A stretch of 64,000 nucleotides of DNA, taken from assembly GCA_037074615.1 (NCBI GenBank), contig CM073557.1, positions 12,788,501 through 12,852,500 on the forward strand, written 5' to 3'. The translations under genes and the position numbers were made by a program. This DNA is from Leucaena leucocephala (taxonomy: Eukaryota > Streptophyta > Magnoliopsida > Fabales > Fabaceae). Under the pieces are notes generated by a model that saw nothing but the letters and a program-made list of their open reading frames with translations, was not told the origin of the DNA and searched no databases. This document shows, in pieces, positions 46,188 through 58,141 of this stretch. How positions within the stretch are numbered: the first letter of the stretch is position 1; each line of letters opens with the position of its first letter.

Positions 46188-47897
46188 TGTAAGGAATTGG
46201 AAGACACGCAGCGGAAATTAATTTAAAAATTTTTCCATTCCTTGCCAGGATCTACCGCATGTGTTTAAGTCAAGTGGGAAGAAGCATTACCCTCAGTATT
46301 TCTCAGCGACTTCCACAGCTTCTCTCTGTGGCTGGTGATCTCTTTTCGATCATAAGGAGACGTCCACAGCTTCTCTCCGCGGCTCGTGCTCTCTTTTTGA
46401 TCGCAAGAAGTCGACTCCTCAGGTCATCTTCCTCTACTGGTATCCACACGAACAGCGTTCCAACCACAAACGACGTGCTAACGTCTCCTATCCCTCCAAG
46501 GCTTTCTCAAGAGTTCGTCGTCTCCGTCTCTACTTCAGCAGTTTCTTATCTGCAAACCTTTTGCAGATTCCGTTCGGCCCTTTTTTTGTGTTATGTGTTG
46601 TATTCAAAACGTAGCTCCTAAAATCGGATATATAGGATGCTCTGCGTTTTTCTCAACCGAATTGGATTTTGGAATTAATCTATATTAATTCCGAATACAA
46701 TATCACATATTGTATAATTTGATAAGAAACTAATTAAATAAATAATGTTTATATTAAATCCGTCCCACAGATTTAATTCACCTATTTATTTAATTTAAAT
46801 AAAGATAAGATTGGACTGTATTTGATTTATTCTCATAAATCAAATTTGTGATATCCTATCAATTTGAATTTCAAATTCAAACGTGATAGAAATTTAATTT
46901 ATCCTTATAAGTTAAATCCTATATATCCCTTATATATAATATATATATACGAATTTATATATATACGAATATAAATATAAATAAATATATACATCAACCC
47001 TGGATCATTCATTGAATCTAGACACGTCTTAGATTCAATGAATCTGGACATCATAGCTCGTGTTGGGCTATTTTGTGTGCGACCCTATAGGCCCATATGA
47101 AGTTGGCAGTGGGCCATTTGCTATACTGGCCCACAAGTCGCAAGTGGTCTCTAGCAAGACATAACGACTACCCAAATCATATGAGAATCGATAAACGATG
47201 TAACCTTTTATACAACCATATCATGTCCCTTCTGTCACGTGATATTTTGGTCATGGATGAGGCATGGATAATGTCATCCTCCTATTCCTGACTGTTACTT
47301 TCTCGATCCCTGAGTAGTCTGACTATAGAAATGGAACTACCTTTCCATTACAGTATGGCCATACATTTCTCAGACTCACTCATCGAGGGGCCCAGTAATA
47401 TCTCTCTACGAATGTGAGGGACAAATTTCATCTTGACCATTCACATTCCTCCGCATGAAAAACCACTAAGCCCGAACATAGTCTTTATGATCACTCGGTC
47501 AAAAGTGACTTTTGACTAGGCCAAAGCTGAGCGTTTGTCATTTAGGAATCCATGATGATCTCAGGTCAAAGGGCATAGTGACATGGTTTGTATATGAGAG
47601 AAGATTATGACATAACCCATGCAACTCTCTCATAGTGGGTCGGTCCAACACCTTGTACTCTTACATGTGCATATGACTTTGATTTATATCTCTATAAATC
47701 TTTAAAGTCATACTGGTCTTATTTCATCTCTGCTCCCCCACAGATGACCGACCAGGGACATTTAGGATAAGATCATGAATTATCCAAGGATGGTCATCAC
47801 AGTAAACATGCAAATAATATGATAACACAATTAATAAATTTATAAATCAATAATGTTCATAAGACAATGATTGGCCCCTAGGGCACATTTTCCAACA
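46188..47897 (-). repeat. 5' LTR of Copia 2
   Basis: 1710 bp with one unit of the 90-bp repeat, an AT-rich run at 46931-46993 that may hold the TATA box, and an inverted repeat at 47008-47019 with 47031-47042. On the minus strand it starts TGTTGGAAAATG and ends CCAATTCCTTACA. Confidence 0.93.
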
Positions 47898-48707
47898 AGC
47901 AGAACAATCTCCATCTCTATGAAGTGACTTCTATATCTCTCTACTATCTCTTAACTTCTTCTATCTATATATCAGTCCTAAACTATTCTTGACCGAACTA
48001 TAGTTTATTTATAGTCTTTTTCTTGCTATTGGCAAACTTGAGTCTCATTGATCTTTTTCATGATCTACTGCTATTACTTCTGCTCTTTTAATTGCTCTAC
48101 CCTATGTCTTTTAGGTTACTATTTCTTCATGATAGGGTCCCTCTATCTTGAGAACAATAGCTCTCTATATCTATTAAGAATCATGTCTCTAACCTTAGTC
48201 TATGTGCTAGGTTCATTCCTAGGCAAGTTTCAATCTAATTTTCAATTCTTCTATTCAGGAAAAAACTAGCTTAACAATGTCTTTCATAACATATATATAC
48301 TCCTGGTTATTACAAATAGGATCTACTTTTGATCACCTTCTTAGACTGATCTTTTGTATCTGTGTACCTTGTATTATCTGCCTTGTTGGCACCTGTAGTC
48401 ATCCTTTAGTTGATAAACTTCATCAAGGTGGCACCTTTGTTCTTGTCATTCCATAATATCTGCTTTATGACCTCAACATATCTCTCTCTCTAAATATTTT
48501 CTTCCTAAGATTCCTTATCTAAATCATACTTTAAGCTGTGAACTAATCATCTAGGGAGAGAATCTTCTTTTGTTCACTTAAGATTGAGACCTAGGTGATA
48601 CTAACTTTCCTAGTAAGTACCATAACTTTAACATAATGTTAACTTCTTATGTTTAGAGTTTGGGAATTATCCTATCAGATGCTTAAAAATTTGTTCTGAT
48701 ACCAAAA
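47898..48707 (-). mobile_element. Internal region of element F, 5' part
   Basis: Continues 39039-39084 after Copia 2. Its first 200 bases match E 18850-19100. It runs to a PBS-like site at 48693-48704 (one change, GGTATCAGAAC). ORF1 is absent or unrecognisable: only about 850 bases separate the gag-like block from the PBS, against about 2 kb in G. No usable frame is present. Confidence 0.75.
48693..48704 (-). other. Primer binding site of F
   Basis: Minus strand TGGTATCAGAAC, one base from the initiator-tRNA-Met complement, three bases from the LTR end. Confidence 0.75.
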
Positions 48708-49332
48708 TATAACATCTTTATTTTTCTGTTTTAGGGACCATTTGGTAGCATTTACAACTGCTTATATGAGCTTTAAATCTATTAACTAAATCTAGAATTT
48801 CATTCTAACAAGTTATGTTCATATAGTATTTCCAAATTTGGCAATGAACCTCAAAAATCATAATTAATTGTAGAAAAATTGAAATGAAGTGGTTTAAAAA
48901 GCTACACAAATCTAACATAATGAACTTTAAGGAAAAAATATTTTCTTAGACCAATTGATAGTTAACTAAGTCAACTATAACGTCAAACTTTGCTGATTAT
49001 TTGGTCAAAATTTCTAAAAACAGTTTCTAGTCCCAACTTTGAAAATTGTATTCTCCTTACGTAGACATTAGAATAATGTGTACTTGGTGTCAAAATGAAG
49101 TTTAAAATGTTAGCCAACTACTGGTAAATTATCGTATGTTTATTCCATCATTTACTATTTTTCATTACATCATGAATGTCACTGCTCAAACTAGTCATCT
49201 AACATATTACATGTAACAATTCATACATTCATCATATAATATTTATATTATCCAATCCCTAACTTCTCTTCATGCTTCTTCATCTTCTTCCATCATTTAT
49301 GAACTTGTTTAGATTAGGATTACATGGAGGTG

Positions 49333-49354
49333 TGAGATTTCTGGGGAAATCTCA
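49333..49354 (+). other. LTR hairpin box in F
   Basis: Perfect arms TGAGATTT and AAATCTCA with loop CTGGGG. Confidence 0.6.
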
Positions 49355-50553
49355 TTAGCAAAGAGTATTGAACAATGCATGCATTAATGCTAATGTTTAT
49401 GCTTGCTTGTGATTGTGTCAGCATAATGTAATGAGCATGCTATCATGTTACATATGAAATACAATTAGCCAAAGTAAATATAGAAATAGAGCATCTATCA
49501 ACTACATATATGCCACAACAATTCACATAGCTATAGCACCACTACATTCAACGCATACAAGTCTAGGTTAATTTATTACCTCATATGCATGACGTTCTTT
49601 ATTTTATCTTTGTCTCTTGCTTCTTACTTCTCCTTGATGTGTGGCTTCCCTCTTTGAGTACACAATTCAAAACATAACATTGCATTATCATTCATTCATT
49701 ATAAACAATCTAACTTCTCTTGAACATTGAGCTTACTTAACTAAAATAACTTTCCTTAATATGTACTAATTGACCTTGGCCTTTGAACCAATTGATGTCT
49801 TAACCTTACCCTACACAATTTGTCCTTTTGAATCCATTTATGAACTTAGAATTCCTAAAATTCTAATTGCTACACATTGTTCTAGATAGAAACAAAATAT
49901 GTCTTATTTATTTCCAAAAATTATCATTTTTATTCCAATGCTTCTAATACTTGTTTATCTACTTTATCCCACACAATTTTGCATTTTAAAACCATTAGAA
50001 TCATCAAAATTATGAAATTTATATCACTGCTCAGGAATGTTAATAGTAACATAGAAGACTTGAAAAAAATCATCTTTCAATTCCAATATGTCCATAGTTC
50101 CAAACATATTAAATCCTACATAAAATCATCTTCTAAATTTAGTGGAAGCATTAGAACATTGTAATTCAATCTCTTTCTATCTAGAACACCCTTGGCCGAA
50201 AGGCCTCCACTATGGTAAAGTCAAGAATATCAACTTAATTCAATAACCAATCATCTAAACTAATTTATCTAAACATTAATCACATAGTTCTAACTTTAAA
50301 TTCTTCTTCCTAATTTCATCTACAGTTTTGGACAAAATATATACCTAGAGAAATCTCATTGTTCTTCCATAAAAACCCTAAGTTCTAGCCCCACAATTAA
50401 AGGAAAATAAGATAGGATAGATTACTTACTTTAAACCCTAGCTAGCTTGAATTTTAGTGCCTTGAATCTTTCTTGTCTTGACTTCACCTTTCACTTGGGT
50501 AGCACCTCCCCAATGCTTCTTATTTTTGGTGCAAAGGGAAGGAAAGGGAGGGG

Positions 50554-50562
50554 TATTTATAG
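50554..50562 (-). promoter_or_regulatory. TATA box of the F 5' LTR
   Basis: Minus strand CTATAAATA followed by CCCCTCCC. Confidence 0.6.
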
Positions 50563-51891
50563 TCTTGAAGGCATGAAATGAATGGCAAATATCACTTTGA
50601 TGACATAATCCATAACATCATCAAATCTATATGGCTTGCACAATACGGTTTGACGACATCATCATCAAGGGACACCTAATACCTTATGTGGTGAAATTCC
50701 AAAGGAAGGAATAGTCTAGAAAAATTCTAGTCCAATATGATACATGCTCAATCCAATTTCCCGAAAACCATACTGTTTTTTAAATCTAATTTTTTTGAGA
50801 TTCCATAATGTTTTTTTATCTTAAAACCAATATCCAAATTTTTTCAACTATTGACATTCTTGAACTGTGTCTAAACTTGATCCCTTAGTAAATTACAAAA
50901 ATAGCCTTGGTGCTTATGGATTTACTTAATATGTCTAAGGACATTATCCTCTTTTCAAACATCACCAGAGTATTCCCTGACCATGGTGAACTATTATGAG
51001 AACCCTTCTTAATGGTCAAATGACTAAATTACCCTCCATTCATCTCTTGCTTAATGGCATAACATAGTGGCAATTTTGCTATTTTACATATCATAATGGC
51101 ATTTTGGTAATTTTATATTGTTCAGAGTCTTTAGAATCACTAGCCCACACACCTATTTGAAAGTATCATTGGGCCTATGAGGCACCATTTTAGGCCCTTT
51201 ACTTGATCCCCTACCTTCATGGGTTTAACTCCCAAGAAATTATCCTGAAAAGTATTTATCGAGTGTTTTATTATATTGTAACTTTTACATAACTACTTTT
51301 TAATTCCTTTTTGAATTCTGTCAGTTTCATAAATTCTTATATTAATTATAAGAATTTATTATAAAATTTTATCTAATTTTGAGGTCTAGAAGATACTGTA
51401 CTAATTTTTCATATTTTAGAAATTCACATCCATTTATCGGACCTCAAATCAAAATTTCCTGTTACGTTAAATTGATCAAAATAACTTTTTATATTTGCTG
51501 ATAAAATTTGGGAATAAAATGCTTATGGGCAGTTTTGGGCCTTTTCTGGCTCAACTTTTCATAATTACCATTTTGCCCCTTAACTTTTAAAAATTAAACT
51601 TTAGGCCCTCAACTTGTCATGGTTATTTTTAATGGCCCAAAGCTTTTGTCTACTTCTATTTTGTACCATAGAACTTTGAGGGTTTTCACTTTAGTCCCTA
51701 TCTGTCTTTGAAATTACCTTTATACCCCAGGGACTTTCATTATTTACAATTTAATCCCTTAACTTTCATTGTTTCCAGTTTATACTCTAAACATCATTTG
51801 TATATTTTTGAGACTTCTGTAAAAGGGGTCTAGTAGCCTCCTATTTCAAGCTATATACTGAACTTCTAGGCCTAAAAATTAGGATATGACA

Positions 51892-52249
51892 ATATACACT
51901 TTATTTGAAATATAGCATGCGAAGCTCATAGCCTCAACCAAGATTACTTGAGAGGCCCCTTTCTTATGTAGCATTACTCGTGCCATGTCAGTGAGGACTC
52001 TATTTTTTGTGTTCCACTGCTTCATTTTCTTATGGTGTCAGTGAGGAGCTAAAAAATTATGGTTTATCCCATATTCATTATTGAAAGTTATGAATTCATG
52101 ATTCTCAATTTTTGGACTTTCTTGGAAAAAACAACAAAGGCATAAAAAGTCTCATCTTTGAAAAAACAATGTTTACATAAATCTAGAGTAGTAATCAACT
52201 ATAACAAGAGTATACAGATTTTCTCTGAAACTTTTGACTCTTTGGCAGG
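51892..52249 (-). pseudogene. Copia C integrase core fragment
   Basis: Read on the minus strand with frame changes, it gives Copia integrase phrases in order. These are a SK-x-YIL-V-V-DYSR-like start, DETFYAFVVFSKKVQK, a short bridge with EYGINHNF, a stretch where the family has PQQNG-VERKN, an RTML-like block and SFACYISNKV. The SDxGxEF part is deleted or unreadable. It is cut on the left by the outer end of the F LTR and on the right by a solo LTR. It continues at 55461. It belongs to a different Copia lineage from Copia 1 and 2. Confidence 0.75.
52245..52249. repeat. Target site duplication of the solo LTR, left copy
   Basis: GCAGG, identical to 55461-55465. Confidence 0.88.
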
Positions 52250-53547
52250 TGTCATATCCCCAATTTTTTGACCTGATGTACCTGTACAGTTTATCTGCAA
52301 TGGATATAAGATTCTTGGAATAAATTGTATCAGATTGTGAAAGGAAAGGGAACGATTAATAACTAAGGAAAGAATAGGGACCAAAATGAAAATTTAAAAG
52401 TTTGAAGGTGAAAAGTGAAAGTAGAATAAAAAGGAGGGACCTAAATGCAATTAATGAAAAGTTCAGGGACTAAAGTGCAATTATTCAAAAGTTAAGGGAC
52501 CTAAATGTAAATATGGAAAAGTTGAGCCAAAACAGGCCAAAAATGCCTGGAATCAGATCAGACCCAAATTTTACCAGTAGATAGACAAAAATATTCCGGT
52601 CAGTTTAACGCAACACAGAATTTTGATTTAAGGTCCCGATTAATTGATATAAATTCCTGAAGTCAGAAGGAATTATTGCAGTATTTTTGAGATCTCATAA
52701 TTAGATGAGACTTTATAGAAAATTCATATATTTAATATATGAATTTATAAAATTGACAGAATCAGAAAAGGAATCCTGTAGAAGCCATACGGGATTTTAC
52801 AGTGAAATAAAATACCTGATAAATATGATCGGGAGAGTTGTACAGTGAATTGGGCCATAAAGGCAATATAGGCAATAAGCCCATAATAAGACCCAAATGA
52901 CACCATCGTGAGCCCATTAAGGTGACTGGACAGTTATATGGGCCACAGGCCAGAGCAGTCCAGGAAAAGTGTAAAATTACGAAAATGCCCCTGGATGCCC
53001 ATACTGTACCAGTAGTGGATGGAGGTCATTTTGGTCACTTTAGACAGGCTAAAAACGTTTCATATAGTATAAAGAGGATTATTTAGAGCCCATATACACC
53101 ATGAGCCAGTATAAAGAGGGGTGAAATGACGATTTTGCCCTCAAGGTTAGTACAGTGCAGGAAAAGACACCAAGGGTATTTTGGTCATTTTCCAAGGGAT
53201 AGATGGCAGATAAATACTCAGTATAATATTTTCAATGACATGAGAAGCCTAGACATTAATTTATAGGATAGAATACATATCCTGGTATATTATAAAAAAA
53301 TTAGGAACATAACGCAGTCCGGTTGTTGTGAAACTGCATTGATCGGTACCGGATTGGACTGGAATTTCTCCAGAAGGTTCTTTGCATGGGCAGCACGCCA
53401 CCTAACCCTCTTAGGTGTCCCATGAGCTGTCCCACATGATGTAATAATTATTATTTTTAGAAAAAGTAAAATCCAAGATTAAATGTGAGCATTTAGATCA
53501 AATAGTAACCAAATCAATCTTGGCCATCCATTTCAACCCAAATTTCT

Positions 53548-53556
53548 CTATAAATA
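53548..53556 (+). promoter_or_regulatory. TATA box of the solo LTR
   Basis: CTATAAATA followed by CCCCC; the positional match of 1175-1183. Confidence 0.62.
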
Positions 53557-54589
53557 CCCCCTATTCAGAACACTTCGGCATGCATGGTGAACCATAGGGA
53601 AAATCTTGCAAAATTTCTATTCAACCAAGAAAGAAGCAACCAAAGTGAAGTAACAAGTAAGGTAATCATCTCCCTTGATCTTGAGCTTTGTTCTAGCAAG
53701 TTAGCTCATGGTTTTAAGGGGTTTTCATGCTATATTTCCCTTATGGTTGCTGCTGGAAGTGCTGCTCATATGTGGTTAAAATATGAGTTTTATGTTATGG
53801 ATAGTTTAGACAAGCTTAAACAAGCTAGAATCAAGTAGTATAAGCTTGTGAATTCAAGTATGTTTGGATTTAGGGTTTTGTGTTCTTGCTGGTACTGTAC
53901 ATGGTACTGTTCATATGATGGAATTTCATGATTTTGATGCTTCCAATGAGTTTAAAATGGAAAGTTGTGTGGGGATAAAGTAGGAGAACAAGTATTGGAA
54001 GCATTGGAATCAAAATGAGAATTTTTGGAAAACAAGAGCATGCATTTCGGTTTGGGACTGTAGCAATTGGTATGTTTTGATTTTGGAAATTCTGATTTCA
54101 TATTTGTATTCTACATGAAAAAATATGTGGAAATGAACCATGAGAATTTATTTTGGAAAGGTGGAAGTAGGAAACATAAATTAGAGAAAGAAAGGGAGCT
54201 AGTGAAAACCTAGTCTTGGATTTGGTTTCAAGTTGAGTTGTAACTTGATATTATGTTGTAATGGCTAGGTTTTGACATTTGTGAAGGAAGGAAAGCACTT
54301 CAAGAAGGTCTTGACCAAGATAGCTAAGAGGTAGCAAGGATACCTAACTATAACTCATTTTTGTTTAATTGTTTTGCTTGCTTGTTGTTTATGGTGTTTG
54401 GTTGAGCTTGAGCTTATGTCATCATGTTATGATGAAGTATGAATGATTGCAACTCCTTGCAAGTTATGTCATGACAATATGCATGTTAGAGTTTGCTTAT
54501 GTACCATTATGAAGTAGCTCCCATCACATGATAACATGTTAAGCATACAATTATTCATGCATGATATTATAGTTTGTGTAACTTGCTAT

Positions 54590-54610
54590 TGGGATTTCCA
54601 TGAAATCTCA
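54590..54610 (+). other. LTR hairpin box in the solo LTR
   Basis: Arms TGGGATTT and AAATCTCA with loop CCATG, identical to the copy at 2211. Confidence 0.45.
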
Positions 54611-55460
54611 TTCCTTCCACATGCATAACTATGTTTTAGGTGCTGGATCCTCTCAAGGTAAGAGAGTAATTGTTGATGATTAAGTTTGTATAACAAGTTA
54701 TATGACTTACATGACAATATGGGATGATATGTTAGTGTGTATGTTGTATGTTTCTGTAACCCTGTGTTGAGGCCGTGGTGATGTGACACTGATTTTGATA
54801 TGTAAACCAACGATTTTTAGTCTGAAATTTGGTGTGAGGTTAGATAAGATACATATGTTTAAATGGACACCAAGAACGGCTTAATTGGATAAGTATCAGA
54901 ATTGTTATGATTTTCCAAAGTTGGAAGTAAGATCTGGAATTGAGATAAAACGAGTGCTGAGAGGCAGTGACGTTCATGCAATGATTTCATATATCAAATG
55001 GACGAATTTTTCTATGAAATTTGGTGATCTTAAAGAGGACGTCTAGAGCTTTAATTCCATATGTAACACATTTCATTTGGATAAGTAACCAAAGAGAAAA
55101 AAATTTTTAAAGTTAAAGCAAAGAAACTGGAACTTCCAGATTTTACCAAATGAACAGTGATTTTCAACGATTAAACTGATTTCATTGGGACAAGAAAACG
55201 TCAGTTTCATATTTTTTCCTCAAAGATATGTGAAAGATATTTCATTATAAATTGGAACCATATTATGTTGATTTTTGTACAATTAATTATGAAGTTTTAA
55301 AGTAGAGTACATGTTCTGGAATTACCAAATGAACAGTAACAGTGAACAGTATCCGAAAGCAAATCTTTTGGAAATGGATATTTTCAAAGCAAATGATCAT
55401 GTAATTGGTTCCAATCACTTCTAATGGAGTATAATTGAGGTTAAAAGTAAGGATGTGACA

Positions 55461-55600
55461 GCAGGTATCACAAACAATATTGTTTTCAAAATTCATGTTG
55501 GGTAAAGCAATGACTAAATATTTTCTAATTAATTTTGAAACTTGGCTTATATTTACATGAGTTAATCTTTTATGGCATATCCAACTTTCATCAATTTTTC
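55461..55600 (-). pseudogene. Copia C pre-integrase (HHCC) fragment
   Basis: Minus strand encodes IGKIDESWICHKRLTHVNIS, then QVSKLIRK, ALPNMNFENNI and CDTC. This is the GAG_pre-integrase zinc-finger block of Copia, with H-X4-H (one H mutated context) and C-X2-C completed by the next cysteine outside the insertion. The first five bases are the GCAGG duplication of the solo LTR. Confidence 0.78.
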
Positions 55601-56190
55601 CTATAGAACGATTTTCAAAAAGATTTTAATTAAAGAAGAAGTATAACAGTTACCGTCCCTTGGTACTCTAAGTTTCTCTTTCAATTCATCTTTATTCAGT
55701 GTCATATCTTTCTTGTTGATAATGAGGCATTCTTTCAGTTCAAAAATTACCCAGTTGTCCTTGTTTGTACTTTGACTAATATTGAGTAATTCCAGACATT
55801 CCTTCACAACTCTCTTCTTAACTCCAGACATTCCTTCATGAGCAATTCCTTGTGCTTCCCTTATTTCTTTCGTAGTTTCTAAGCTGGACACTATAAAGTA
55901 CTCCATTTGACTAAAATCACATGTTAGAATGTTGATAGCTTTATCATTGAGTTCAATCATCTTTTTGTAGTCTTTATCATACTTACCCGGCATCTTCAGA
56001 ACTCTCCTCATGTTAATTATTTTTATAGGAACATAATTGTCTTCCTAGATGACATCCCACAAACCATATTATGAAGTATTTATAAATGTTTCATCCTCAT
56101 TTTCTAAAAGGTGAAATTTTCTTTATTTAATCCTAGAGGCTTTATGGTAGAACTTCCATTAGGTAGCACGTTATCTCCAAATCCTAACAT
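55601..56190 (-). pseudogene. Copia C gag (UBN2-like), broken
   Basis: A start at 56190 (MLGFGDN) leads, with several stops, through a KPLGLNKENFTF-like block and a YGLWDVI-like block (frameshifted). It continues into an open 136-codon stretch at 56011-55601. That stretch has NDKAINILTCDFSQMEYFIV, SSLETTKEIREAQGIAHEG and VKK, the core phrases of the UBN2-type Copia gag. After about 55720 similarity fades (NKDNWVIFELKE and on). The zinc knuckle and protease between here and the pre-integrase block are deleted. The PBS lies 42 bases upstream. Confidence 0.75.
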
Positions 56191-56231
56191 AATTGCTCTT
56201 GAGACTAGTAAGTGGTTTTACAATAGATATA

Positions 56232-56243
56232 CTCTGATACCAA
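56232..56243 (-). other. Primer binding site of Copia C
   Basis: Minus strand TTGGTATCAGAG directly after the LTR end CTAACA. Confidence 0.75.
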
Positions 56244-56244
56244 G

Positions 56245-56336
56245 TGTTAGAATGGTAACTACACTCGAGAGGGGTAAATTGGGTGATTCTTAAAAATATA
56301 AACTCTTTTGAAAAATAAATGATATAAGTTAAGAAT
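56245..56336 (-). mobile_element. Copia C 5' LTR, inner part
   Basis: Begins (plus strand) TGTTAGAATGGTAAC next to the PBS and is interrupted at 56336 by a long LTR. It resumes at 59524. Confidence 0.7.
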
Positions 56337-56919
56337 TGAAACATCCTTACTTTCATACATCTTAAGGACTATTTGGTAGCATTTAGAACCACTTACAAGA
56401 CCTTGGAAGTCTATTAGCTGAATTTAGAATTTTACTCTTCTCAAATACTATTCACATGGTATTCTAGATTATGCGACAAATTTCAAAAAATCATAAGTAA
56501 TTATATAAAAATTGAAATAAAGTGATTTAAAATTCTACTCAAAGATAACATATTTAACTTTAAGGGGAAAATAAGTTCTTGACCAAATGATTAGCTGATT
56601 AATACAGTTTAATTGTCAAAAATTATTGTTCATTTGGTCAAAAATTTTGAAAATAGATTATGGTCCCCATATTTGGAAAATTCATTCTCTTTGTACATAT
56701 ATTGAAATAAAGCGTTCTTAGTGTCAAAATGACGCTTGACATGTTAACTAAATATTTGTAAAATTTCATATATTTACTATTTTTTATTATATCATAACTA
56801 TCACTACTTATATTGGTCATATATCAATACTACATATAACAATTCTTCACATAACATTTATACTATCCTTCATGCTTCAACATCCTCTTCATGCTAGGAT
56901 TGGGATTACATGGATGGAG

Positions 56920-56941
56920 TAAGATTTTTGGGGAAATCTTA
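56920..56941 (+). other. LTR hairpin box with compensatory change
   Basis: Arms TAAGATTT and AAATCTTA around TTGGGG. Compared with the D box both the second base of the left arm and its partner in the right arm have changed (G-C to A-T), so pairing is kept. Confidence 0.6.
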
Positions 56942-58132
56942 GTAGCAAATGGTACTAAATAATGGATGCATTAATGTAAATAATTGTGCTTGTTTTCTAA
57001 AAGTGTTAACATTGTGTAATATGCATGCTTCCATGTAACATATGAAACACAATTGGCCAAACTAATAATCATAGAAATAGAGCTTCAATCATAAACACAT
57101 ATACAACACAATTCAACATGGTCATAGCACAACCAAACATAACATTTAATACATACAAGTTTAGGACAAGTTTACAACCTCACATGCCTCTTTCTTTCAC
57201 TTTAACTTTGTTTTGCCTCTTTCTTCTTATATTTGTTTGATGTGTGAGTGCCTCTTTAAAGTTCACAATGAAATCCTAACATCACATAATCATCCATCCA
57301 TCACAATCTAACTTCCTTGAACATTAAACTTACTTTATCTAACATGAATTCCTTTGATCTTTATTAATTGACTTGGCCTTTGAACCAATTGATATATTGA
57401 CTTTACCTACACAAGTTCACCTTTGGAATCCATTTATGAGCTTAGAATCAACATAATTATTCTATACATATTTGAAAAACATACATAATTATTCTAAATA
57501 TTCTTATTTTGATTCCAATGCTTCCCATATTGTTTCTCTATTTGATCCCACACAATTTTTCATTTTAAAACCATTGGAAGCATCAAAATCATGAAATTAC
57601 AACCACTGTTCATGTGAGTGAATAATAATAGAGAATATTTCAAGAATTACAACTTCCAATTCCAATAATTCTAAGGTTCAAAACCTACCAAATCCTACAA
57701 AAAATTATCATATAAATTCAATGGAAGCATTAGATCATTCAAATTCCATAATCTTCTATCATGAATAGTGCAAATTGAAAGATCTCAATCATGACAAAGT
57801 CAAGAATATCAACTTGATTCAATAATCAATCATCTCACTAGCTTATTCAAGCATCAATCACATCATTATAACTTTAATTTCTTCTTTCTCCTTTCATCTA
57901 GGGTTTTTGGATAGCACATATACCCTAGATAAACCTCATATTTCTTCCATGAAAACCCTAAATTGAAGCCCCCAGATTAAAGGGAAAGAAGCTAGGATAG
58001 ATCACTTACCTTGATCCTTAGCTAGCTTGAACTTTGGCAACTTGATTCTTCTTTGTCTTAGCTAGAGTTGGCATTTAGGCAGCACCTCCCTAAGGTTTTC
58101 AAATCCATAATTTTGGATAGAAAATATTGGGG

Positions 58133-58141
58133 TATTTATAG
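58133..58141 (-). promoter_or_regulatory. TATA box of LTR I
   Basis: Minus strand CTATAAATA followed by CCCCAA. Confidence 0.58.

Larger units (their letters stand above)
39085..47897 (-). mobile_element. Copia 2, full-length Copia element with perfect AGCAG duplication
   Basis: An 8813-bp minus-strand element: LTRs 46188-47897 (5') and 39085-40973 (3'), perfect PBS, polypurine tract, and gag-pol with about seven stops. Flanks AGCAG at 39080-39084 and 47898-47902 are identical. In a sample of about 400 bases the LTRs differ at roughly 17 positions, nearly all transitions, so the insertion is not recent. It disrupts the internal region of F. Confidence 0.95.
48708..51891 (-). mobile_element. 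5' LTR of element F
   Basis: 3184 bp. Minus strand TGTCATATCCTAATTTTT (51891) to AAGATGTTATA (48708). The inner terminus has decayed from CA. It carries the TATA box (50554) and the hairpin box (49333). Its outer end abuts broken Copia C integrase. The small frames here are LTR sequence. Confidence 0.83.
52250..55460 (+). mobile_element. Solo A-type LTR with GCAGG duplication
   Basis: 3211 bp from TGTCATATCCCCAATTTT to AAGTAAGGATGTGACA, perfect TGTCA...TGACA ends, flanked on both sides by GCAGG. No PBS, internal region or PPT is present, so it arose by recombination between the two LTRs of an inserted element. It splits Copia C between the integrase zinc finger and its core. It is closely similar to 1-3082. 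The 84-codon frame at 53584-53838 overlaps the leader and is not conserved in the sister copy. Confidence 0.93.

Noticed and set aside
53584..53838. 84-codon frame in the solo LTR starting MVNHREN
   Set aside because: It lies at the LTR leader just after the TATA box; the sister LTR (from 1213) begins alike but stops after about 36 codons. No family resemblance. A chance upstream frame.
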